Positions 45,081-54,442 of a stretch of DNA of 64,000 nt are shown piece by piece (the stretch's first letter is position 1; each line of letters begins with the position of its first letter). This DNA is from Haloferula helveola (GTDB lineage: Bacteria; Verrucomicrobiota; Verrucomicrobiia; Verrucomicrobiales; Akkermansiaceae). The notes below the pieces were generated by a model that was not told where the DNA came from, searched no databases, and was given only the letters and a program-made list of their open reading frames with translations. The DNA lies in contig NZ_AP024702.1 in assembly GCF_037076345.1 (NCBI RefSeq), positions 124,001-188,000 of the forward strand, read 5' to 3'. A program made the position numbers and the translations under genes.

Positions 45081-46739
45081 CTACCGCTTTCGCTTCTCGG
45101 CCGCCTTCTTCAGCTCGGCTTCGCGAAGCTTGAGAAATTCGTGCGAGATCTCGACGGCCTCGGCCCGGTTGGCCTCGCTGTCGCCCCAGAACTCCCGCAG
45201 CACAGCCTCCGTTTCAGGGTAATGCGAGCCATCGTCTCCCACCCTTTTCCGAAGGGCCGCCAGCCTTGTCTTCAACTCGCTGGCAACCGCGGCGTAGGCA
45301 GGATCGCCATAGCGGTTCACCGTTTCCTCCGGATCCTTGGCCAGATCATAAAGCTCCCATCCCGGTGGCGTCCGATAGCCACCCTTGTAGTCGGCCCCGT
45401 AGTAGAAGATCAGCTTGTGGGTCTTGGTCCGGATTCCGACCTGGCCGGGATTGTCGTGGTGGGCCATGTGCATCCAGTACCGGTAGTACGCCTCCTGCTT
45501 CCAACCGGCCGGTTCCTCGCCCGTTTCACAGATTTCTTTGAACGACTTTCCCTGCATCGACCCGGGCGTTCCGATCCCTGCGAACGCAAGCATGGTTGGT
45601 CCGAAATCCACATTCTCCACGATCGCGTCGCTGACCGTCCCCGCCCTGATTGACTTGGGATATCGGACCAGGAACGGCATTCGCTGGGTCTCGTCAAACA
45701 TCCACCGTTTGTCCTGGTAGTCATGCTCTCCAAGCATGAATCCCTGGTCGCCGGTATAGAGAATCACCGTATTGTCCATCTGTCCGCTCTCCTCGAGATA
45801 GGCGAAGAGTCGAGCAAGATTGTCGTCGATACCCCGGACGCATCGCAGGTATTTCCGGAGGTAGGCGTTGTAGGCCAGACGCTTGTTCTCCCGCTCGCTG
45901 TGATCGGCAGGATCGTAGTTCTCCGGGAACTCGTCCGGATACAATCGGGAAAGGTCGAGGACGTAGTTTCGTCGGGGGTTGCGCAGGCCGATCGAAGTGC
46001 CGATGTGCGGGATGAGCTCATCATCGGCACCCCGGGTCGCGATCGACCCGAATCCCTCGGGATGCGAATCCCATAGCGTATCCGGAGCGGGAATGTCCGT
46101 GTCGGAGAGATAGCTCTTATACCGAGGGGCGTTCTCGAAATAGTCGTGCGGCGCCTTGTAGTGGTGCATCAGGAAGAAGGGCCGATCCTTGTGCTTCCTG
46201 CTCTTCAGCCACGCCAGCGTGCGGTCGGTGATGATGTCGGTCGAGTGGCCTTCGGCGGACTCGACATTGCCAGGCCATGGCTTCTCACCCCGCACCCGGA
46301 ACTCGGGATTGAAGTAGCTGCCCTGTCCCGGGAGCACGCAGTAGTAGTCAAAGGCAGCCGGCTCGGCCTTCAGGTGCCACTTGCCGATCATGGCGGTCTC
46401 GTAGCCGGCCTTCCCCATTTCGATCGCGAGCGTTTGCCTCGACGGCTCGATCCGCCCACCCAGATCGAACACGCCATTCGTGTGGTTGTACTGCCCGGTA
46501 ATGATGCAGGCTCTCGATGGCGTGCAGATGGCGTTGGTGCAGCAGGCGTTTTCAAACATGATCCCCTCCTTCGCCAACCGGTCAATCGTCGGAGTCGGCG
46601 CGATTTCCGCCAACCGGGATCCATATGCGCTGATCGCCTGCCGGGTGTGGTCGTCCGACATGATGAACAGGACGTTCGGACGTTCGTCCGCAAACGCGGG
46701 CACCAGCAACAGAATCAGGAGTCGTGGGATACGGGTCAT
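45081..46739 (-). CDS. Type I sulfatase
   Basis: A 552-residue exported sulfatase. The ATG at 46739 gives the signal MTRIPRLLILLLVPAFADER. The Asp pair is in MSDDHTRQAISAYG, and the formylglycine signature is CTPSR with Cys72. GKWHLKAEPAAFDYYCVLPG and VILYTGDQGFMLGEHDYQDK are typical of the longer sulfatases close to N-sulfoglucosamine or choline-type groups, but the substrate cannot be read from sequence. It is co-directional with the neighbouring sulfatase and sits 65 bp after the DUF1501 gene. Confidence 0.9.
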   Translation of the reverse strand: MTRIPRLLILLLVPAFADERPNVLFIMSDDHTRQAISAYGSRLAEIAPTPTIDRLAKEGIMFENACCTNAICTPSRACIITGQYNHTNGVFDLGGRIEPSRQTLAIEMGKAGYETAMIGKWHLKAEPAAFDYYCVLPGQGSYFNPEFRVRGEKPWPGNVESAEGHSTDIITDRTLAWLKSRKHKDRPFFLMHHYKAPHDYFENAPRYKSYLSDTDIPAPDTLWDSHPEGFGSIATRGADDELIPHIGTSIGLRNPRRNYVLDLSRLYPDEFPENYDPADHSERENKRLAYNAYLRKYLRCVRGIDDNLARLFAYLEESGQMDNTVILYTGDQGFMLGEHDYQDKRWMFDETQRMPFLVRYPKSIRAGTVSDAIVENVDFGPTMLAFAGIGTPGSMQGKSFKEICETGEEPAGWKQEAYYRYWMHMAHHDNPGQVGIRTKTHKLIFYYGADYKGGYRTPPGWELYDLAKDPEETVNRYGDPAYAAVASELKTRLAALRKRVGDDGSHYPETEAVLREFWGDSEANRAEAVEISHEFLKLREAELKKAAEKRKR

Positions 46740-46804
46740 GAAAGTCGGACGGGGAATGTGTGGACGAGGGTGCTCCATGCAGAAATCCCCCGGAGGTTGC
46801 CCAT

Positions 46805-48253
46805 TCAGGCGAGGAGCCCCTTCACCAGCTTGCCATGCACATCGGTCAGTCGGAAATGCCGCCCTTGGTATTTGAAGGTCAGGCGTTCGTGATCGATCCC
46901 CAGCAGATGGAGAATGGTCGCGTGCAGGTCATGCACGTGCACTCCATCCTTCACGATATTGTAGCTGTAGTCATCGGTCTCGCCATGGGTAAGGCCGCCT
47001 TTTACTCCACCGCCCGCCATCCACATCGTGAAGCAGCGCGGGTGATGGTCGCGACCGAATCCGTTCGGAGTCAGTTTGCCCTGGCAGTAGTTGGTCCGCC
47101 CGAACTCCCCACCCCAGATGACGAGCGTATCTTCCAGCATCCCCCGGGACTTGAGGTCCTTGATCAGAGCGGCCGACGGCTGGTCGGTAAGCCGGCACTG
47201 GTTCCGGATCGCACCGGGCAGAGAGGCATGGGCGTCCCAATCCTTGTGATAGAGCTGGATGAAGCGGACGCCACGTTCGGCAAGACGCCGGGCGAGCAGG
47301 CAGTTGTGGGCATACGTTCCGGGTGTCGTCACATCGTCGCCATACATCTCGAGAGTCGCCTTCGACTCGGTATGAATGTCGGTCACCTCCGGAACCGAAG
47401 CCTGCATCCGGAACGCCATCTCGTATTGGGCGATCTGGGTCTCCAGATACGGATCCGCCGTCTTCTCGAGCTGGAGCTGGTGGAGGCGGTTAATGTGCTC
47501 GATCACCGCCCGGCGGTTGGCCCGGCTTACCCCTTCGGGACTGTTGAGATAGAGCACCGCGTCCTTGTTCGGCGCGAACCGGACTCCGTCATGTTTCCCG
47601 GGCAGGAATCCGCTGCCCCAATAGCGGGACGTCAGCGGCTGGCCGCCAGCGCCATGCGTCGTCAGGACCACGAAATCCGGCAGATTGCTGTTCATCGTGC
47701 CCAGACCATAAGAAAGCCACGAACCGATCGACGGTCTTCCGGGAAACTGGGATCCCGTCTGCATCATTGTCACCCCGGGACCATGGTTGATGGCCTCGGT
47801 GTACATCGACTTGATGAAGCAGAGGTCGTCGACCACCCCTGCCGTGTGCGGCAGCAGTTCCGAAACCGTGGCTCCGCTGTCACCGTGTCGTGCGAACTTG
47901 AAGGGCGATCCGACCAACGGGAAACTCGCCTGATTCGTCGACATCCCGGTCAGCCGCTGTCCCATACGGACCGATGCCGGAAGCTCCTGACCGTGCTCCT
48001 TCTCAAGCCGCGGCTTGTGATCGAAGAGGTCCATCTGCGACGGCCCGCCTGACTGGAACAGATAGATGACCCGCTTCACCTTCGCAGGAAAGTGCAGTCC
48101 CTCGAGAGCGCCACCATCGAGACCCGCCGCCTCGGCGCGGCCCATCATGTGGGCCAATGCGATCCCGCCGAGGCCGACTCCGGTGGAGTTCAGGAAGTCC
48201 CGTCTGCTCAATCCGACAGGGCTGGCGTGTCCGGTGCAAAGGGGTGTCTTCAT
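46805..48253 (-). CDS. DUF1501 family protein
   Basis: A 482-residue protein with a twin-arginine signal (LSRRDFLNSTGVGLGGIALA). The ATG at 48253 overlaps the stop of the PSCyt gene (ATGA), which fixes the start. The family landmarks match those of the paralogue at 26382: KRVIYLFQSGGPSQMDLFDH, RRLAERGVRFIQLYHKDWDA, LVIWGGEFGRTNYCQGK and GRDHHPRCFTMWMAGGG. It should be exported folded and act with the cytochrome-domain partner. The reaction is not established. Confidence 0.9.
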   Translation of the reverse strand: MKTPLCTGHASPVGLSRRDFLNSTGVGLGGIALAHMMGRAEAAGLDGGALEGLHFPAKVKRVIYLFQSGGPSQMDLFDHKPRLEKEHGQELPASVRMGQRLTGMSTNQASFPLVGSPFKFARHGDSGATVSELLPHTAGVVDDLCFIKSMYTEAINHGPGVTMMQTGSQFPGRPSIGSWLSYGLGTMNSNLPDFVVLTTHGAGGQPLTSRYWGSGFLPGKHDGVRFAPNKDAVLYLNSPEGVSRANRRAVIEHINRLHQLQLEKTADPYLETQIAQYEMAFRMQASVPEVTDIHTESKATLEMYGDDVTTPGTYAHNCLLARRLAERGVRFIQLYHKDWDAHASLPGAIRNQCRLTDQPSAALIKDLKSRGMLEDTLVIWGGEFGRTNYCQGKLTPNGFGRDHHPRCFTMWMAGGGVKGGLTHGETDDYSYNIVKDGVHVHDLHATILHLLGIDHERLTFKYQGRHFRLTDVHGKLVKGLLA

Positions 48254-51200
48254 CGTTCGATCAGGGACTCGTCGAGGTTCATGATGGCGTTGACGACCAA
48301 GGTGGCCGCCGCCAAGCGGGGAAGCGGAATGTTCTCCTCCCGGGGTGCTGCGCCGACCTGCAGCAGCTTCAGCGCGGCGTCGGAATCGGAGGCATAGCTC
48401 TCCAGTTGGAGCTTGAAGAGATCGAGCAGGACCTTGCCCTCTTCCTCGGTGGGGGGACGACTCGTCAAGCGCCTGAAAGCCTCGGCAACGAGCCCTCGCC
48501 CATCTTCTCCGTGGCGTTTGCAAAGATCGGCCGCGAGGACGCGCGAAGCTTCGAGAAACTGGGGATCATTCAGCAGGATGAGGGATTGGAGAGGTGACGT
48601 AGTGACCTCCCGCTTGACCGTGCAGACGTCCCGCTTGGGTGCGCCGAAGGTGGTCAGCACTGGGGCCGCGGCATTGCGTTTCCACCAGGTATAGACGCTC
48701 CGGCGGTAGAGCCCGTCGCCCTTGTCCGGCTTCACCGGCTTGAAGGACACCTCGACCTGATAGGGCTTGGCCGTCGGTCCGCCCCACTTGTCCACGAGGA
48801 GCCCGCTGACCGCGAGAGCATTGTCGCGGATCATCTCCGCCGCAAGACGGGTCGTGTGGCTCCGGGCAAGATAGAGATTCTCGGGATCCTTGTGTCGCAT
48901 CTCCGGAGTTGCCTCGGTGCTCTGGCGATAGGTGGCGGAGAGCACCATCATCCGCAGCAACCGCTTCACGTTCCATCCGTGGTCCATGAAGTCCCGGCTC
49001 AGCCAGTCCAGCAGCTCTGGATGGGTCGGAGGCGTCCCTTGCACTCCGAAATCCTCCGAAGTTGCCACCAGGCCCCGGCCGAAAACGAGCTGCCAGTAGC
49101 GGTTGACCGTAACCCGACTCGTCAGCGGGTTGCCCGGGTCGGTCAGCCAACCGGCGAAACCCAGACGGTTCTTCGGCAGATCCGGGGCCATCGGCGGAAG
49201 AAATCCGGGAGTATCGGGGCTGACTTCCTCTCCGTGACTGTCGTAAGCGCCGCGTTCGAGGATATAGGCCTTCCGTGGCGTTTCCATTTCCCGCATTACC
49301 GAGATCGCAGGAATGGAGTCCATCACCTTGTTCCACCCTGCCCGCTCCTCTTGAAGCGCCTGTCGGGCCGTCCGGCTCGACGGATGAACGGCGAGCAGGA
49401 AATGCTCCCTTAGGCGGCTCCGCTCCCCTTCATCGAGTTCGTCCGGTGCCTTGGCGAGCAGCTCCGACAGAGTCCCCACGACGCAGGCTTCGGCGATCTC
49501 CAGCGAACTGGCTTCCCGACTCCAGAAGCGGAAGCCGTCGACCAGGCCGTTCCGCAAGCCGGAGTCCCTGAAGCGTTCCCCGAGAACCAAACCCAGCTTG
49601 TCGCCGTTCCCGACCCGGGTGAACTGGTTGATGCTCCGCGTCAGGCCGTCCCGAACGACCACGGTCTCGGCCTCGCTGCCATTGACGAAAATCCTGAGAC
49701 CGGAAGCCTTACTGGATCCATCGTAGGTCACGCCGAGATGGACCCACTTGCCCGCCTCCACCGGCTCGCGCGTCTGCACCCTCACGGCGTCACCCGGCCA
49801 GAAGTGGGCAAGCGAAGCCGTCGGCTTGCCATCGCTCAGAAGGAACTCATAGCCCATGCACGCCGAGTCGTCGGCACCCTTGCCACGGCTCAGGATATTG
49901 GCTCGCGGCGCAATCTCCGACGGCTTGATCCAGACCGCGGCCGACCACGGCTGATCCCGGTCGTAGGCTCCGACATCATGCACCTCAACCGAATCGTCAC
50001 CGGTAACCAAGATCGCGCGACCGCTCCGTCCATTCTCGACAATCCGGTTGAGCAGCTTCGTCGTTCCGGAATGCTCGGGATTGGCGTCGTTCACAAGCCG
50101 TCCTTGCCTTCCGTCGATCTTTTCTACGGACTCGAAGTCGAGTGCGACCTCAAGGCCTCCGGACTCGCCGCCTCTCTCCGGATCCGACAGCCATGCGACG
50201 AAGTCCGCCTCGGCAGCCCCGGCGATCTGCCGCAACTCGCTTTCCGCAGCCTCGACCGCCGCCTTCCCGGCGGCGAGGGCCGCCTTGTCTTCCGGAGTTG
50301 CCAATGGCATCGCGGGCGTCGGAGCAGCCTCGCTGAAATAGGCGATCAGTCCGGACTCATCGACATTCGCGAAGAACGATCCGAGCGAATAGAAATCCCG
50401 CATCGTCAACGGGTCATACTTGTGATCGTGACACCGCGTGCAATTCATCGTGAGCCCGAGGAATGCGGTGCCCACGGTTTCGACCCGATCCGCGACATAC
50501 TCGCAGCGGTATTCCTCAAGAACGCTTCCCCCTTCCATGCAATGCCCGTGCAGCCGACTGAAGGTGGTCGCGAGGCGTTGTTGGTCAGTCGCCCCGGGAA
50601 TCAGATCGCCGGCAACCTGCTCGGTGATGAAGCGACCGTATGGCATGTTGTCGCGGAAAGCCCGGAGCACCCAGTCCCGCCACGGCCAGACGCGCCGCTC
50701 ATGATCCCTCTGGTAGCCGTAGGAGTCCGAATACCGCGCCACGTCCAACCACTCGGCCGTCATCCTCTCGGCATAGGCATCCGTCGCCAGAAGCCTGTCG
50801 GCAACCTTCTCGTAAGCATCCTCCGAAGTGTCGGACTCGAAGGCGTCGATCTCCTCCAGTGTCGGAGGCAGCCCCGTAAGATCGAAGCTCACCCGGCGCA
50901 ACCACTTCGCCCGGGGTGACTCCGGTGCGGGCTTCATCCCACTGTCCGAATGGCCGCGCGCGACGAACCGGTCGATCTCGTTGAGCGCCCAACCGCCTCC
51001 GGCCGAGGGCACCTGGACGGTCTCGGGCACGGGCACGAATGACCAGTGCTTCTCGTACTTCGCACCCTGCAGAATCCAACGGTCGATCAGATCCTTCTCG
51101 GCGTCACTCAACGTCAGGTTCGAGTCGGGAGGCGGCATCATCTCATCCTCATCTTCCGATCGGATCAGATGGTGCAGCTCGCTCTTTTGGAGATTTCCCG

Positions 51201-51417
51201 GAACGATTCCGAAATACCCGCCGAGGTCCTCATGGGCATGCTCTTCGGTATCCAGCCTGAAGTCGGACTTCTGGTTCTTCGCATCCGGCCCGTGACACTT
51301 GAAGCAGCGATCCGACAGGAGCGGCTTGATCACGTTTTGGAAGGATACACGCTCCTCCGCAAAAACCGCGCCTGCAAGCAGGACGGATCCGAGGACGATG
51401 GAGGATCTCAGGTTCAT
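48250..51417 (-). CDS. PSCyt1/DUF1549/LamG/DUF1553 cytochrome-domain protein
   Basis: A 1055-residue exported protein; the ATG at 51417 gives the signal MNLRSSIVLGSVLLAGAVFA. The heme motif is CFKCH (38-42). PSCyt1 is followed by DUF1549 (RVSFDLTGLPPTLEEIDAFE, AEWLDVARYSDSYGYQRDHE), then a LamG/concanavalin domain at about 425-645 (WSAAVWIKPSEIAPRANILS, LVDGFRFWSREASSLEIAEA), then DUF1553 (NPLTSRVTVNRYWQLVFGRG). The paralogue at 27871 lacks the LamG part, which explains the length difference. It is the first gene of a five-gene minus-strand operon with DUF1501, two sulfatases and the DUF5060 protein. Confidence 0.9.
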   Translation of the reverse strand: MNLRSSIVLGSVLLAGAVFAEERVSFQNVIKPLLSDRCFKCHGPDAKNQKSDFRLDTEEHAHEDLGGYFGIVPGNLQKSELHHLIRSEDEDEMMPPPDSNLTLSDAEKDLIDRWILQGAKYEKHWSFVPVPETVQVPSAGGGWALNEIDRFVARGHSDSGMKPAPESPRAKWLRRVSFDLTGLPPTLEEIDAFESDTSEDAYEKVADRLLATDAYAERMTAEWLDVARYSDSYGYQRDHERRVWPWRDWVLRAFRDNMPYGRFITEQVAGDLIPGATDQQRLATTFSRLHGHCMEGGSVLEEYRCEYVADRVETVGTAFLGLTMNCTRCHDHKYDPLTMRDFYSLGSFFANVDESGLIAYFSEAAPTPAMPLATPEDKAALAAGKAAVEAAESELRQIAGAAEADFVAWLSDPERGGESGGLEVALDFESVEKIDGRQGRLVNDANPEHSGTTKLLNRIVENGRSGRAILVTGDDSVEVHDVGAYDRDQPWSAAVWIKPSEIAPRANILSRGKGADDSACMGYEFLLSDGKPTASLAHFWPGDAVRVQTREPVEAGKWVHLGVTYDGSSKASGLRIFVNGSEAETVVVRDGLTRSINQFTRVGNGDKLGLVLGERFRDSGLRNGLVDGFRFWSREASSLEIAEACVVGTLSELLAKAPDELDEGERSRLREHFLLAVHPSSRTARQALQEERAGWNKVMDSIPAISVMREMETPRKAYILERGAYDSHGEEVSPDTPGFLPPMAPDLPKNRLGFAGWLTDPGNPLTSRVTVNRYWQLVFGRGLVATSEDFGVQGTPPTHPELLDWLSRDFMDHGWNVKRLLRMMVLSATYRQSTEATPEMRHKDPENLYLARSHTTRLAAEMIRDNALAVSGLLVDKWGGPTAKPYQVEVSFKPVKPDKGDGLYRRSVYTWWKRNAAAPVLTTFGAPKRDVCTVKREVTTSPLQSLILLNDPQFLEASRVLAADLCKRHGEDGRGLVAEAFRRLTSRPPTEEEGKVLLDLFKLQLESYASDSDAALKLLQVGAAPREENIPLPRLAAATLVVNAIMNLDESLIER

Positions 51418-51508
51418 CTGGAAAAGATACGCTGGCTCTCGTCTCACCTTTTGGACAACTGGAGATACAATTTGTGTATATTTTGACGGTCTTCGAGCCA
51501 GACGCGGA

Positions 51509-52252
51509 TCAGCGGAAGCGCCGGCGATACTGGGCTGGTGTGATTCCGAAGCTCCGACGAAACTTCCGTGTAAGATGACTCTGGTCGTAGAAGCCGCACT
51601 CGATGGCGATCTGGGTGATCGCCTTCTTCGTGGCCACCAATGCCCTGCGCACGTGTTGCAGCCGGACCGTCAGCAGGAACTCGGTCGGCGACATGTGCAG
51701 GATGGCACGGAATCGCACGTTGAACTGGGTGGACGACAGCCCGACCTTGGCCGCCATCGAAGACATGTTTACCGGCTCTCGGAAGTGTTCCTCGATGTGC
51801 CGGATGACCGGCACCATCTCTTGGAAGTGGCTGAGCTCGGCCTCGGGCGTATCGATTCGGTACATGACGCCGGCAATACCCTCGATCCGGTCGTCGTCTC
51901 CGATGAGCGGGATCTTGGTCGAGACGTACCATCGTGCGGGCCCCTTCACCTGGGGCACCAGCCAAACCTCACTCGGGGTCCGCTGCCGGGTCTCCATCGC
52001 CCGCCGGTCCTCGGCATGATAGGCCTCGGCGAGCGCAGGTGGCTGGAAGTCGTGGTCCGTCTTTCCGACCAGATCCCCCATCTCCTTCAGTCCGAAGACC
52101 TCACGCAACACCGACTCACTGACTCCGATATAGCGGTGATCCCGGTCCTTGGCATAGAAGTAGGCGTTCGGCAGGAAGTCGAACAACTCGAACACCCTCG
52201 CCGCCATCGGATACCTGCAGGCGAAGTCGGTTTCTGCGATCGAGGCGTTCAT
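51509..52252 (-). CDS. PAS domain-containing AraC family transcriptional regulator
   Basis: A 247-residue cytoplasmic regulator. A PAS domain occupies ~15-135 (LPNAYFYAKDRDHRYIGVSE, GKTDHDFQPPALAEAYHAED, GIAGVMYRIDTPEAELSHF), and a double helix-turn-helix of AraC type is at ~145-245 (MAAKVGLSSTQFNVRFRAIL, QIAIECGFYDQSHLTRKFRR, FGITPAQYRRRF). It is the last gene of the proposed anhydrogalactose cluster, 35 bp after aldose 1-epimerase. It may sense a small molecule or redox state through PAS, and could regulate this cluster or the adjacent sulfatase/PSCyt operon starting 91 bp downstream. Confidence 0.85.
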   Translation of the reverse strand: MNASIAETDFACRYPMAARVFELFDFLPNAYFYAKDRDHRYIGVSESVLREVFGLKEMGDLVGKTDHDFQPPALAEAYHAEDRRAMETRQRTPSEVWLVPQVKGPARWYVSTKIPLIGDDDRIEGIAGVMYRIDTPEAELSHFQEMVPVIRHIEEHFREPVNMSSMAAKVGLSSTQFNVRFRAILHMSPTEFLLTVRLQHVRRALVATKKAITQIAIECGFYDQSHLTRKFRRSFGITPAQYRRRFR

Positions 52253-52287
52253 TGAAAATCGGCAAAGGACGAGGGTCCCTGATGCGG

Positions 52288-53337
52288 CTACACGGTTCCG
52301 AATCGAAACACGGTGCGGGATCGAAAGGCGTCGCCCGGCCGCAGCACGCTGTCCGGAGCATCCGCAAGGTTCGGGCCGTTCGGGTAGCGGGATGTTTCAC
52401 AGCAGAAGCCCCGGAACTGACCGTATCGCATGCCTTCATTCCGGCGCAGCTCATCGGAGGTATAGAAACCGGTGTAGAAAAGCATCCCGGGCTCGGACGT
52501 CAGGACCTCCATCCGCCTTGCGCTCGAGGCATCGACGAACTCGGCGACCTTGCCGAACTCGCCCGCCTTCTTCCGAAAGACATAGTAATGCTCGAACCCC
52601 TTCGATTCCTCTGCGAACACCTCGCCAATCGGCTTCGGACGGCTGTAGTCCCAGACACTGCCCGAAACCTCGAACTCGTCACCGACGGGAACGTTCGACC
52701 CATCGGGGACAAGGAAACGGTCGGCATCGATCATCGCCTCGTGATCAAGGATCCGGTCGGCGAAGCCGTTCAGATTGAAGTAGGCGTGATGGGTCATCGA
52801 AAGCGGCGTCGCACGGTCGGTGACCGCACCATACTCGATCGAGAGTTCGTTCTCCTCGGTCACGGTGAACGTCACCGACATCTCCAGGTTGCCCGGGTAG
52901 CCGTTGTCGCCGTCCGGGCTCGTGATGGTCAGACGCAAACCGACCTTTCCCGGTTCCTCGAAGGTTTCGGCTTCCCACACGCGCTTGTCGATCGAGTCGA
53001 TCCCGCCGTGAAGGTGGTTCTCCCCATCGTTGGCCGGGACCTCATGACGAACGCCGTCAACCCCGAATGCGGCATCCTTGATGCGACCGGCATAGCGGCC
53101 GACGACGCAACCGAAGTAGGGTGAGTTGGAGCGATACGCCTCGCTGAAGTACTCCCCGAGCGAATCGAAGCCGCAAGTGATCTCGCCCGGTCGCCCGTCG
53201 CGGTCCGCCACCCGCAGCGAGGTCAGGATACCGCCATAGTTCGTGATCCGGGCGACAAGTCCGTTTCCACTTGAAAGGGTGAAGAGATCCACCTCGCGCC
53301 CGCCTACCTCGCCGAACGGCTGCCGTTCAACTTTCAT
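52288..53337 (-). CDS. galM: Aldose 1-epimerase (mutarotase)
   Basis: A 349-residue enzyme that interconverts alpha and beta anomers of aldoses. The ATG at 53337 overlaps the permease stop (ATGA); the long upstream extension is just the overlapping frame. Motifs are ITNYGGILTSLRV, NSPYFGCVVGRYAGRI, NDGENHLHGG, TPLSMTHHAYFNLNG and MLFYTGFYTSDE, containing the conserved His pair and the catalytic Glu region. There is no signal peptide, so it is cytoplasmic. Beside GH117 and the anhydrogalactose genes it probably acts on galactose or a related aldose released from the oligosaccharide. Confidence 0.9.
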   Translation of the reverse strand: MKVERQPFGEVGGREVDLFTLSSGNGLVARITNYGGILTSLRVADRDGRPGEITCGFDSLGEYFSEAYRSNSPYFGCVVGRYAGRIKDAAFGVDGVRHEVPANDGENHLHGGIDSIDKRVWEAETFEEPGKVGLRLTITSPDGDNGYPGNLEMSVTFTVTEENELSIEYGAVTDRATPLSMTHHAYFNLNGFADRILDHEAMIDADRFLVPDGSNVPVGDEFEVSGSVWDYSRPKPIGEVFAEESKGFEHYYVFRKKAGEFGKVAEFVDASSARRMEVLTSEPGMLFYTGFYTSDELRRNEGMRYGQFRGFCCETSRYPNGPNLADAPDSVLRPGDAFRSRTVFRFGTV

Positions 53338-54395
53338 GGCGCTTCCTCCGCTACGACCACGGGCTCGCCACCTTCGGGGGCTCCGGCGGCCATCTTGTTG
53401 CCATACGAGATGATCAGGATACCGATCACCATGCAGCCCAGTCCGGCGTAGAGAAAACGTCTCGCCCGCCCCGATGCCTTGGCCCACTCACCGACCACGA
53501 TCCCGCTGACGATGGCCGTCACGACACATGCCGTGTTGAAGATCGCATAGCCGACGGTGTTCCCGACACTCCCCAGCTTGAACGCGGCGAAGGCGAACAC
53601 GGCTGAAGCGGCATAGTGGAAGAACGCCATGATGAAGATCAAAGAGAGATTCCGTAGGAAACTCGGCGTCCCGAACGACGGCCAAGCCTTCTTGCTGGTC
53701 AGCTGCCACGCGAAGTAGCCGGCCATGATGACCCCTCCGCTGAGAAAAATCGGCAGCATCACCGCAAGCGCCGTGACCCACTCCGGATTACCCTGTGCCT
53801 GGCTGGCCGCATGCAGAGGAGGCCGCCCTACCGCATTGGCGAAACTGAAGCCGGTCGCCAGCAAGCCCCCGGACACCGCGATCATGATTCCAGCCGACAT
53901 CGAACCCTTGCCGTCGTCAGCACCCTTTGGTGAATCGTTCTCCCTCGCCATGCCGGCCTTGCCGTTGGCGACAATCCCGACCAGCACGAAAAGCAAGCCG
54001 ACCAGAATCGCCGCGAACGCGCCCTGCGGCGGGAGTCCGTCGACAAAGAACGGCAGCAGGGAACCGACCAGGATCACCGTGCCGATGAAGATCGAGAACC
54101 CGAGCGACATCCCGATGTGATGGATCGCTTTTCCCCACATCATCACTCCGATTCCCCAAAGCACGCTTGTCGCTACCATCTTCGGCAATACCGCCTTCAC
54201 TTCCGGTGCGGCGTAAATCTCCCCCGCTCCTTTCATGATCAGAAGGGTTGCCACCAACGGCACGACGAACATCGTGAGCATGAAGAACAGACCCCAGGTG
54301 TTCTCTTCCTTGAAGTCCTTCGTGAATTTCCCGGGCAAGGCGTACAGCCCGAGCATGAGTCCGGCGACGAGCGCCCAAGTTATGCCTTCGATCAT
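53334..54395 (-). CDS. RhaT-like sugar/proton symporter
   Basis: A 353-residue, strongly hydrophobic protein with about ten membrane segments. The sequence matches the L-rhamnose/H+ symporter family: GITWALVAGLMLGLYALPGK, NTWGLFFMLTMFVVPLVATL, VLWGIGVMMWGKAIHHIGMS and SIFIGTVILVGSLLPFFVDG. It lies between the KduD-like dehydrogenase and galM genes. In this cluster I infer uptake of 3,6-anhydro-L-galactose or a related deoxy/anhydro sugar rather than rhamnose, since no rhamnose isomerase, kinase or aldolase is present. Confidence 0.85.
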   Translation of the reverse strand: MIEGITWALVAGLMLGLYALPGKFTKDFKEENTWGLFFMLTMFVVPLVATLLIMKGAGEIYAAPEVKAVLPKMVATSVLWGIGVMMWGKAIHHIGMSLGFSIFIGTVILVGSLLPFFVDGLPPQGAFAAILVGLLFVLVGIVANGKAGMARENDSPKGADDGKGSMSAGIMIAVSGGLLATGFSFANAVGRPPLHAASQAQGNPEWVTALAVMLPIFLSGGVIMAGYFAWQLTSKKAWPSFGTPSFLRNLSLIFIMAFFHYAASAVFAFAAFKLGSVGNTVGYAIFNTACVVTAIVSGIVVGEWAKASGRARRFLYAGLGCMVIGILIISYGNKMAAGAPEGGEPVVVAEEAP

Positions 54396-54442
54396 GGATT
54401 TTGGTGGGTTCGGTTGATTCGGGTTTTGGAAAATTGGCGGGC

